Positions 1-14,600 of a DNA stretch of 64,000 bases are shown here, in pieces. Both the position numbers and the translations under genes were made by a program. The stretch spans positions 6,762,545-6,826,544 of the forward strand of contig NC_088790.1 in the NCBI RefSeq assembly GCF_949628265.1, written 5' to 3'. Every line of letters begins with the position of its first letter. The first letter of the stretch is position 1. The notes under the pieces were generated by a model. That model was given only the letters and a program-made list of their open reading frames with translations, had not been told where the DNA came from and ran no database searches. This DNA is from Cloeon dipterum (lineage: Eukaryota > Arthropoda > Insecta > Ephemeroptera > Baetidae).

Positions 1-4529
<4,529 letters not shown>

Positions 4530-4967
4530 TCTGCACGCGCTTCCAGGGAATCGTGAAACAAGCGGCGAAATGGAAATGGTGAAATTTCAAGATGGTGGCC
4601 TATCCGACACGCATGTGTGTTGGTCGCTTTGCAAAGAGGGGCGTGGTGTCGAAAATGATAACAACAAAAGAGCTGGAATGAGCGAGAGCCACAAGAGCCA
4701 GGAAAAGAGCGCTTCGCCCTTCAATCTCCGATCTGGATACGCCACATTGAAAAATACAGATTATTAACGTTATTAACAAACTAAACCTGAGGTGCGACAC
4801 TGAGCTTTAGCGACTGAACAATTTCACGGATCTTCATCGCAACCCATCGCAGCCCAAGACCTATCAACACAAAAAATTTATTTGGGAACAGCAGATTATT
4901 ATCTAATTGGCCAGTGTCCAGAATCACACCATACATACACCAGTGATACATCTTAAAACAGAATAAA
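4530..4967. promoter_or_regulatory. Head-to-head intergenic region between ZFR and LENG1
   Basis: Only 438 bp separate the ZFR start codon (minus) from the LENG1 start codon (plus), so this stretch probably contains both 5' UTRs and a shared bidirectional promoter. No TATA box stands out. An 83-codon plus-strand open frame at 4516-4767 resembles nothing I recognise and is best read as a chance frame over the promoter. Confidence 0.55.
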
Positions 4968-6255
4968 ATGAATATCTTACCTCACAAAAGGTACAATATA
5001 CATGCGTGCACAATTATCTAAATATTGTTAAAATTTCTCAATGTCGCCAAACATGTTTTGGTTACAATTGCTTATCTCAATCTATAATTTATTAGCTTGA
5101 TTACCAAAATGCATATATATACCATTTTAAATATAAATATTGAATCTTTTTTACAGCTGGCATGTTCGGACTAAGAAGAATATTGCTCGAGTCAGAAAGG
5201 ACGAAGCTAAAGCAGCAGAAGAGAAGAAAGAAGAACAAAGGCGAATCTTACTAGCTGTAAGTTAAAAGAACTGAATATTTCTGGTAGCTCGTTTTACAAT
5301 TCAAAATGCTGAAAATTAGGAGCAAGAGGCGCGGACAGATGTTCTTCGATGTAGAGCCAGAGAGAGATATGATGGGCGTCCAGAGACGTCAGAAGATACT
5401 AACGAAGCTGCTTCAGCAACAAGTTTTAAACCTGCTCATGTCAACTTTTTTGAAGAGCTTGAAAGTGGCCCCTCAAAAACTTCAGGTTAGATCCAACCCA
5501 AAGTTAAAAAAGTAAACAATTATTTAAACTAACACGTTTATTATGTTTCAGGTACAAATGCAGAGCATGAAAAGGAGGCCAAAGAAGAGCGTGAAAAATA
5601 TGAGAAAAGTGTTGGATACTTGACTTATCTTGGTCAAGATACAGTCGAGACAACTGGAATAAAACCTTGGTATGATAAGAGGCCTGCAAGACTTGATGAA
5701 AGTGAACTGGATGAGAGCAGAAGCAGCAAGCGCAAGAAAATTGAAGAGGACCCGCTGCGGATATTTGCTGCGTTCTCTGGAATCAAGAAGCCAGAATTCA
5801 AGGAAAGAGAGATTGAGTTCCGAAAACAGAATGACACCAGTGTAATTAAAAATACAATACATGCTGAGCTCGGTGTCAAAAAGGTGAAGAAGAATGTCAA
5901 GGAGGAAAAAGAACGGCGTCTCAAGAAAAAGGAGAAAAAGAGCAAAAAGTCAAAGAAGGAAAAGAAGAAAAGACGGCATTCAAAAGATGACGATAGTGAC
6001 AGTCCCAAGGCCCAACCAGTTTCTATTGAGAAGCTTCGGGCAGAGCGACTGGCACGTGAGCAGGCTGAGAAAGCTAGAGCAGCTGCCTTGTTGGCCAAAA
6101 TCAATGGAACACCTCTGCCTGAAGAGCCAAAGCCAAAGAAAGCTGAGACTAACCAAATCAAACAGAAATACAACTCCCAATTCAACCCACACATTGCTAG
6201 GCAAAATTTTGAAGAGACTGATCCCTGGAATAATCAACCATGGAACCGAAGATGA
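4968..6255 (+). CDS. LENG1: LENG1-like protein (Cir_N domain, probable nuclear/spliceosome-associated)
   Basis: Homologue of leukocyte receptor cluster member 1, a charged nuclear protein with an N-terminal Cir_N domain; its exact role is poorly known. Four exons in consistent phase: 4968-4990, 5157-5256, 5320-5485 and 5552-6255, giving 330 aa (human about 264). The N terminus [20 protein letters not shown] is the family hallmark and straddles intron 1, which is why the tiny first exon matters. Further family blocks are GYLTYLGQ near the middle, a Lys/Glu-rich coiled-coil tract (about residues 210-245), [20 protein letters not shown] and, close to the C terminus, [11 protein letters not shown]. 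The extra length relative to human comes mostly from the lysine-rich tract. It is divergent from ZFR, and another plus-strand gene starts 190 bp after the stop. Confidence 0.93.
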
Positions 6256-6446
6256 CATTAAATACTGATATTTGAAAGAGAAGCAGCTTTTTTATTTCTT
6301 TATTGTGCCTTTCAAGTTTTGGATTGGGTCCATGTGACCCAATGTTGCTATGTTTACACTAAAATCTAAGTTTAGACACAGAACACTTAGCAGAAAACGT
6401 GGGAGCGCCTGCGCTGGCGAAAAAAATAGCAGTGTGAAGTGTTAGG

Positions 6447-8316
6447 ATGCTGTCAAAATTGAAATTATGCAATCAAATTTGCAAAGTTCAAGTTTTCCTT
6501 CCTGCTTGGTAAGAACAAGAATATTAACTAATTTACTGATTTAACTTTAAAGTTGCAGCTTGAACGCGGGTCTATCATCAAGTAATGGTGTTGCTCCAAA
6601 TTTTGACAACTCACAGCAGGCGTTCAAGTCAAAGTCGACGTTTGAGCTTATTAGGGCATGTTCTATACTGGCCCTATGCTCTAAGGATATTTTGGTTGAC
6701 AATGCGCTGAAGGTGCATTTTTTTAACATTACCTATATAGACAAAGGATAATTTCTTGCATGAAAACAGCTAATGAGAGCTGGCGAAATCTTCCTTGGGA
6801 AAATAATATTCACTCGCCTGATGGAAAAGACTTTCTATGGCCAATTTGTTGCTGGCGAAACAGGGCCAGCCGTCGTGAAGGCAGCTGAAAAATTGAAAAT
6901 ACAGGGGCTAAATTTGATGGTAGCTCCCGCACTGGAATCTGACCTTGGTGAAGGAACAGCCTCTGGGTATATTGAATTTGAACTGTCACATCAATATGTT
7001 TAGTAATATATTTATCTACGATTACTAATTAAGGCTGCTAGACAAAAACCTCACTGAGTACTTGCAGCTCGCAGATTTGACATCAATAGGAAGTTTTAAT
7101 GGCCCAACGACACCAGCGTGTCTACAAATGAAGATGACCGCTTTGGTGCCGATGGAAGTACTAATTCAACTCACCAATATTTTAAATGACAGCGTAAGTA
7201 TATACTCTTAAAACTCTGAAAAGAATTACAAAGCCTTGAAAAAAGACAGGTGAAAAGAAATTGGAGATTATCAGTTTATTGTCAAAATGCATGGAAGATA
7301 TGGTAAGTCTAACCACCTTGAAAGGCTTGCCCAAAGAACTACAAGAGGAGCTACAATCTGCATGTCAGCGACTAAAACTACTTGGTATAATAAACAACAA
7401 ATGTCGGAATTATTCAGCGCAATGTTGTACTTTCGCAGGAAGCAAAGGAAAAGAGGCGAAGATCAGGATAATGGTTGATATGGAATGGACTTATGTGAAC
7501 CCAGCTTGCTCCGCTTTAGCATTGGCCATGATGAAGATTTATAACAGAATTACGCCAGCCATCTGTTCAACAGTGCAATGTTACTTAAAGGTTTTATACA
7601 AGGTGCACGTGCTGTCTCGGCTTAACTAACTTTTTAATTCAGGGAGCATTGGAAACATTAGAGTTTGAGAGACTGGCCGCATCTCGGTTTGGGGTCTGCT
7701 ATGGGGCAAAGTTGGTGAGAGGAGCATATTTGGAGAAAGAGAAACAAGTTGCACCTCATCTGGTTTGCAACAGCTATGACGACACAAGCAAAAATTATGA
7801 GCGGTAAATTAATTTATTATTAATAAACACTCATAATGATATTCTGTAAATCAGGGTTATGATGAATGCGCTAAAAACGGCTCTTCAGAGCCAGCGTGGA
7901 GCTCATTTTATTTTTGTTGCAACTCACAATGAAGCAGTGATTAAAACAGCCATCAATTTTTTGCGGCAACAATGCACATCGAAACATCCCAATGTAGGGT
8001 TCGCTCAGATTTACGGAATGGCTGAAAACATATCTTTGCCTTTAGGTGAGTAAATGACAAAAAAATTCAAAGAGTATTTTATATTTGGGTGCTATTTATT
8101 CCCAACCATTTATTGAAAGAAGTTTGGTAACAAAATAAATTTACAGCTCAAGCAAACTACCTGGTTTATAAATCAGTGGCTTTTGGCAGTTTGAATCAAG
8201 TTATTCCATACTTGGCAAGAAGGGCTGCCGAAAACAGGGCTATCATGAAAGGAGCGAGAAGAGAACGCGAGCTCATGATGAGTGAAATCAAAAGGAGGTT
8301 GTTCTACAAAATATAA
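6447..8316 (+). CDS. PRODH2: Hydroxyproline/proline dehydrogenase, PRODH2 type, mitochondrial
   Basis: FAD-dependent dehydrogenase that oxidises trans-4-hydroxy-L-proline (PRODH2) or proline in mitochondria. Nine exons: 6447-6508, 6559-6712, 6770-6966, 7034-7193, 7258-7384, 7439-7590, 7643-7803, 7855-8045 and 8147-8316, giving 457 aa, close to human PRODH2 (460) and shorter than PRODH1. The N terminus MLSKLKLCNQICK is basic and amphipathic like a transit peptide. Family blocks include ATFYGQFVAGET-like TFYGQFVAGET, LQMKMTALVP, VDMEWTYVNPA, GAKLVRGAYLEKE, ATHNEAVIKTA, and YKSVAFGSLNQVIPYLARRA followed by GARRERELM. The last two blocks match PRODH2 rather than PRODH1 (which has YGPxxEVLPYLSRRA). 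The reading frame requires acceptor AAG at 7257; a stronger-looking CAG at 7249 would shift frame. Substrate preference is inferred from similarity only. Confidence 0.93.
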
Positions 8317-8325
8317 ACGACATGC

Positions 8326-8331
8326 AATAAA
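8326..8331 (+). terminator. AATAAA poly(A) signal of the PRODH2-like gene
   Basis: AATAAA begins only 10 nt after the stop codon, implying a 3' UTR of about 30-40 nt, in line with the compact gene structure. Confidence 0.6.
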
Positions 8332-8896
8332 ATTATAACAAAATACTCTGCTATCATTCACACCTAATACTTTGAGTATAGCGAGTATAGTAGCAGTTTG
8401 ATACAAATTCATTTTATTTTAAAGTAACTATGATTCATACGGTTATTGGTAACCCCTTAAAATTGAGTGAAAGAAAAGCAAAAATTTGGAATCATCTAAA
8501 AATGGTATGATTTGTGAAGAAGGCTTACTCTTCTCGAACAAAAATAAAAATTTATTGGATCCCACCAAGAATTAAGGGTCAGAAGAAGACGTTTAAAATA
8601 TAATATTAATTTGTTCACTACATTCCAGCAAATGACAGCTGTGAGCACTGTGTTGAGTTCACACATTCAATTTTAAAGGGTTGACCAAGGTTCACATGTA
8701 ATCAGGGTTCTGGAGATTATTTGTTATTTTTTTTTTGAGAAAGATTGCTGTCAGTTTTGCTCTGCAAAACTTACTACAATTTTTTTAAATTTTAACTGTC
8801 AGTATATTAACCATCATTAACCAACTCAGTTTCAACTACACACATATGACTGTGAATTTTATAAAATTATCAAATGACATTCAAAGCCATTTCGAT

Positions 8897-8902
8897 TTTA
8901 TT
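8897..8902 (-). terminator. AATAAA poly(A) signal of the C3orf38-like gene
   Basis: Minus-strand AATAAA (plus strand tttatt) about 110 nt beyond the stop codon at 9010. It is the first canonical hexamer downstream. Confidence 0.45.
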
Positions 8903-9009
8903 TCTTGAAAAGGCACTAGATATCTTTGAACTTAACAAATTCTGGTAGATTTGAATTTGCAACAACTTACTGCTAATCAGCCTTTGTTTGTAGGATGAGC
9001 AGTAATTTC

Positions 9010-10452
9010 CTACTGCAGTATCATGGGCAAAAACGACGCAGCATTTAAATCAGCTTGTCCAGACTTACCATCAATAGTGGTTTTCATTTGCATTTCAGTC
9101 TTCTTGATCCTCCAGTTGTTCTGCATGGTGGGATCTCTTATGAGGAGGAAGCTTTGTTCAAAGAACCCAACACACAGATCCTTTCTGTGAGCAGTGCCGC
9201 AAACAACAATCTTGATCAGGCCATGCGTCTCTGTTTGAGCGACAACGCCATCTGCAGAGATGTTTGGGTTGAGTAAGACATCAAAGTGTGATCTCATTTG
9301 AGCCAAAAGGGCTGAAGACTCATTTCCACTGCTTCTTTCCTGAAAATTTGACACAACGATGAGGGGTTTTTTAAAGATGAATTCAACTCACCTCCACAAC
9401 ATTCAGATTGGGACCCTCGACTTTGATGATCAGTTGGCTATCAGGCCAAAAATGCTCAGGACCAAACTTCTGTCCACTGTCCGCTACACCCTTATTAAAG
9501 AGGTCGTAGAACCACTTGATGAAAGTCTCAGAAAACAGTTGGAGGGTGCCATCAGATGGGATTTTTTGAGCAATTTGAACTTGTGACTGTTCAGTTATCA
9601 TTTCTTCAGCATCAGTATATTCACCAATGTCTTCACTTTCCTTAATCTATTCAAATCACAAAAAATTTAAAAATTTAAATAGCGTAATTTTTATTAAATA
9701 TTCGACAGTAAAAATTACTTTAGATACAGGCTGGTCAGTTAGTACCACTCTATTTTCTTCATTGGCACTACTCGTTGAAGTCTGTGGTTCATCAGGAGTT
9801 GGCCTGGTTTCTTCCTTCACCTTTGGAATTTTGGTAATGGCTGGTACCAAATTAATTTCCTGTCTGTCCTCAGCTGTCTTCCGTTTTAGTTTCACTTGAG
9901 TTACTTCTAATGGCTTGTTCCTTTTGACTTCAGTCTGGCTTTTAGCAACCTTGCCCAATCTGCTCTTTTTGTCGCTCTCAAAGTGTTTGTTGATGAGCTC
10001 GATCATCCTGCTTTTATTCATTGATGGCTCCGCACCCTTCACCCTCATTTTGTGCAGGTAGCGGAAAACTAACTCCTTGGTGATCTTTTTCCTGCCCAGG
10101 ACCGACGCCACTGAAGGCGAATACTTCAAAATAGTGCTCACCGCATCTAAAAAATAAATAACATTCATCAGTTGTCACGCTAAAAATTACATGAATTCCA
10201 AGTATGCGTTGGATGCTTGACTGGTACAAATAAGAGAAATACATAAGATTTCATTCCGGCGGAAAAACAAAAAAAGCATGAGAATCTCAAACATGCAAAT
10301 AGACGCGATACAAAAATATTATGCAAGGTACCTTTTGCATCGTTGGGTATTATAAGCGTGTTTGTCACGGTTTTTGTCAGTGACTTGAGATCATCGTCCC
10401 CCATCAAGCTGAGCAATCCAGTCAACTGCTCTGTCTCTAACTCGGTCAGCAT
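9010..10452 (-). CDS. C3orf38 homologue (DUF4518 protein with NTF2-like fold)
   Basis: Homologue of human C3orf38, a poorly understood protein reported to affect apoptosis. Four exons on the minus strand: 10332-10452, 9719-10146, 9392-9646 and 9010-9339, giving 377 aa (human 329). Start chosen at MLTELETEQLTGLLSLM because it aligns with the family N terminus; the frame continues upstream only to non-ATG codons. Shared blocks: an N-terminal helical region (DDDLKSLTKTVTNTL, AVSTILKYSPS, VFRYLH), a charged low-complexity linker, then the C-terminal domain with FGPEHFWPDSQL, GLIKIVVCGTAHR, CVGFFEQSF and WRIKKTEMQMK. The last exon runs through an intact GTAAGT at codon IDG, so an alternative spliced C terminus is possible. 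No catalytic motif is visible. Confidence 0.88.
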
Positions 10453-11653
10453 CTTAGCTCTCTTTTGGATGAACAAGGAAGCATAATATTTTCATCCATA
10501 CAAAAGGCCCAAGCTCCCTGGAAACGCTAACTTTTATGTGTGTGTGTGCGCTGCATCTACGGCAAGAGAGGAAGAGATGAGATCCAGCTAAGACTGCAAC
10601 AACGCAAACAAACAACACGACGTGCTCATGCTTGCATTATACCGCGCTAAACAGCTGGTGCTGGTAGCTGGTGAGATTGAAACAAGATAGACTAAACTGA
10701 CACAACTTCCATGCGCCCAGCGCCACAGCGCAGCGCGAGCGCGCTAATTCATGCAGTTCATCATTCACATTCAGACCGCGGCCGCGCTATGCATTGCATT
10801 TTTTTGTTCCTTTGTTAGCGTAAAAGAGGAAACAGGATTAATACCTTTCAGTAATGCACAGCATTTTTTGCTAGTATGTATTATTGCTGCTGCTGCTGCT
10901 GCATCAAGCTCAAACTACAGTCTTAAAAGGTATATATCATTATGTATGTAATATGTACAAATTAATCAGTTGGAAAATTACAAAATTTTACCTTTGCCCA
11001 TATTTTCGCATACATATTTATGTAATTATGTATTTTTTATTGTATCGTTTTTATTTCGCATGCAAGTGCATACAAGCAAACGAGGTTTCAGGAAGATATA
11101 ATTATTGTAGATATTTATTCTTGAGGTGATCGTCGTAAACAGTCATCAAACAGCTGGAAATATGTATGTTAATTGAAAAAAATCATCATGGTCCGATTTT
11201 TATTAAACTGTATTAAACGTACAGTATGAATACGTTATCAATATGGATATAAATATGTGTATCGAAATTAATAAAATATACGTATCATAAAAAAGCACAC
11301 ACGTGATTAAAAAACGCCCAAAAGAAATATTTAAAGCGGCACTGAAAGGATCGTAAAATTTTTTGAAATTCGGAAGTGCAGTGATAATGTTGGATATTAA
11401 ATGGCAATATATAAATGGTGAAATTTAAAACTGTGATCTAAAAATCCAAGTAATTCTCAAGGGAAAGCACATTTTTATTTAGCCGCCCTTATAAGGTTTT
11501 GAAAAACAATTTGAGAAAATAAAATTCGGTATGTTTTTCTCATCTGAAGATAATCGCGCTTAATACAATTAAGATTAAAAACAATTTAAAAGTTAGCAAA
11601 TTAAAGTTACTTTTTATTGAATGATAACGTTGAAATATTTCACACATCGCTGT
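10453..11653. other. Intergenic region: C3orf38-like promoter and TEP 3' flank
   Basis: 1.2 kb without a supportable gene. The right flank of the C3orf38-like start is moderately GC-rich (10,500-10,800) and probably contains its promoter. From 10,900 to 11,600 the DNA is very AT-rich. A short (TGC)n run lies near 10,880-10,900. Open frames at 10,751-11,129 look like chance. Confidence 0.5.
11613..11618 (-). terminator. AATAAA poly(A) signal of the TEP gene
   Basis: Minus-strand AATAAA about 36 nt beyond the stop codon at 11654, the usual distance for a short insect 3' UTR. Confidence 0.55.
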
Positions 11654-14600
11654 TTAAGGCTTCATGTTCTTGGGCGCTGGAACAAAGACTTCAACAGGAC
11701 CTTCAATGCCTTCTGGGAAATCCAAGTCGTCGTAAATATTCTTAAAATCTTTGAAATTATCACCTAATGCATTACCGGACACAGAGATTGGTTCATCAGA
11801 CACTGCGGATTCAAATATTATATATTAATTCATTTTCATTCTAATTAATTGCATTTACCAGGCTTTGTAGTAATCGCGTCCTCTTCTTGATTTGCATTAC
11901 ATATCAATTCATTGATTTCATATTCCTGATCAAATCAAACTCTAATTAATACATTTTAATGTGTTTGAAACGATTACAATACCTTTTCATTAAATGACTC
12001 CTTCTCGTAGTAATCAAACAACTTGACTTTTGCAGCCTTCACATTTGCTACGGTTACTGTTTGAATGATTACGAAATCGACTTCAATAGGCAATGAGCTG
12101 TGTAGTGAGTCGAAATAGAGATTCAAAACGCCGTCTTCAAAGTCCCATCGCTTAAACGCTGCAAAGAACCGACCACAAATAATTTATTCATTATTTTTTC
12201 TCTTGATACATTTGGAAATATGAACACTATATTATAATGATGAAAGCTTTTATCGATGTGAAATTCACTTATGAGCGACACAAATAAACGATGGAAATAA
12301 ATAACTTGTAAGCCTACTCTCTATTTTCGTTCTCAAATTTTCAAGGGTCGAACGTTCAGGTTCATAACCGCTTAACATTTCCACCTCCAGTACAGCCATA
12401 TTTGATGACCCTTCAGGTTGATTATACGTCAAGTTGAATGCCAGGTACAATTCACTGCACGATCCTGGCACAATGCTTTTCACTTGCTTCTCCATAGTAA
12501 ATATTTCGTCTAATAGTTGTGCTGAGCTTTTTAAATTATATCTCAGAGAGCTCTGAAAATATCATTAAGGCAAGATGCGGTTAAAATACATTTTTTCTTG
12601 CGGCAACACGTCATTTTAATCAGATGAATCATTTATATTTATTCTGCTCAAGGATTGCGATTAGAAGTTTTGTTATTCATTAGATAGAAAAAACAAAACT
12701 GCGCCTGCGATAAAAAATTGAGCTTTCTTTTTTATATTTAAATAGGATGATTCACGCGTAGCTTACTTGCACAAGGCTGCATCCTTTCCCAGTCGCACTC
12801 CAGTGTAGATTTGTGGGCACGTAAGGTATATCATTTTGTTGAAGGATTTGCCGGTTCCCTGCATCAATGTTGAATTCCATTATGTCACCATCGTCAGTGG
12901 CTACTTGCAAGCTCATTTCAACGTTTTTTGATGGCACAGTCATCGCGTATTTCGCCAAAGCTTCGAGTGCAACAACTGTATCCTACAAATTGACATTTTT
13001 AAAACCCTTTATATCTATATGAAAGGGGTTGTTACCTGCGTTGAAACAAAGCCGCCTTGCTTGTTTCTCTGCTTGGAAATCCACTTGACTGCGCCAAATG
13101 CGAGCATCAAATTTTCTTCTCCTCCAGCGGTTGCAAGTGTCAGTATTGCGTACGCGGTCATTTCGACACTAAGCGCTAGATGTGCGGAACCTTACAGGCG
13201 ATGCGGAACAGAAATATCAAAAGATATTGCCAAAAATTAATTTTGAAATCGCACCCTTGTTTTGCCAAAATATTTCACTATTGTTGCCAGTTGATGCCAA
13301 GTGGACCAGTTTTTCTAACGAAATTTGGGCAGCTAAAGCACTCCTTTCGGTCTTTAGTTGCGCTTTAGATAGTTGCATTGCGTAGGCGACAAGTGCTTGT
13401 GTGTACACATCATCTGAATCCTGCACCTGCTTTAGACAAAACAGCCCATTTTCTAGAACACCCTTGTTTATTTCGATTTTTGACTCCAACAAAGCGATCA
13501 TGATGTAGGCAGAGAACGCTACTATCGAGCCAGAGGTCCCAACGCCGCCCTGGTTATCAGACAAAAACATTTATTACCCCCGACTAATTTTTCAATAAAT
13601 TCACCTTCATTTCCTTATGAAAAACTGTTCCAATTTGTCTGAAGCACCCATTCTCCAACTGGTGGGATAGGATCCACTTGGTGCTTTTCAGAAGTTCGCT
13701 CTGGTCCACATAAATGAATTTCTTTGCCTGAGCAAACGATTTGACGACAAAAGCAGTGAGCCACATTGAACCAGAATTGTCAGATTTGCCAAAGGCTGAA
13801 TAGGAGCCATCGTCATGCTTGTAGGTTAACTCCCTTTGATAGCCTTTGACCAAATTGTCGTTGGCTTTCCTTTTGATGGTGTGCGTCAATGAGTCGGTCG
13901 CCTCCAAATATTTAAGCACCACAATATTAGGCGCGAATAAAACCATGTTTTGCTCCCCGCAACCCGTTGGAAGACGAACTAGATGGTCTAAATTCTAGAC
14001 ATGTTATTAAGGTAATTTAAAAATATTTTTTTTTTAATTTTAATCCATTTCACCTCTAAACTAGGTCCCATCAAATCTCCGATCACTGCAACATCCCCTC
14101 TAGCTGAATCGGGAACTGAATTTTCAGGCACGTCCAAGTGCCAACTCATTAGTGCGGATTCACCACCTCCTAGGGTTTGGAAATATTAAATTTTCATTAT
14201 TAAGTGAATACAGAAAAAAATTATACCATCAAGACAAAGAAACATGGACTTAGTTATTTCGACTGGCAGGCCTTCTGGTTTGATTTTGATGCTCTTAGTC
14301 ACGCCATCTCTAGAATATGGAGAAAAATTCAAATAATAAAATTATTTTATACTGTAGAAAATACCTCATTTCAGTGAGTACATCAGGACCGCATGAACTG
14401 TTGTCAAAATTGATCGAAGAAATGACGGATATATTGTGCGTGCCTAACAGTTTCGCATTTAGTTCGAACGTGTGGACTATTTTGTCCTTTCTCTGTAAAC
14501 ACGTATCAAAACTAGCATCGCCATTTAAATCTCCGCCGGTAAATTCGCCGAACGAAAGTTTGATCTGAAATTTGGCTGTAGTTAAAACAATGCAGACGAA

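Larger units (their letters stand above)
8317..9009. other. Convergent intergenic stretch
   Basis: AT-rich spacer between the ends of the PRODH2-like gene (plus) and the C3orf38-like gene (minus). It holds the two 3' UTRs and their poly(A) signals. I see no open frame, repeat or RNA gene in it. Confidence 0.6.

Noticed and set aside
5634-6194. 186-codon minus-strand frame
   Set aside because: Antisense shadow of the lysine-rich LENG1 exon.
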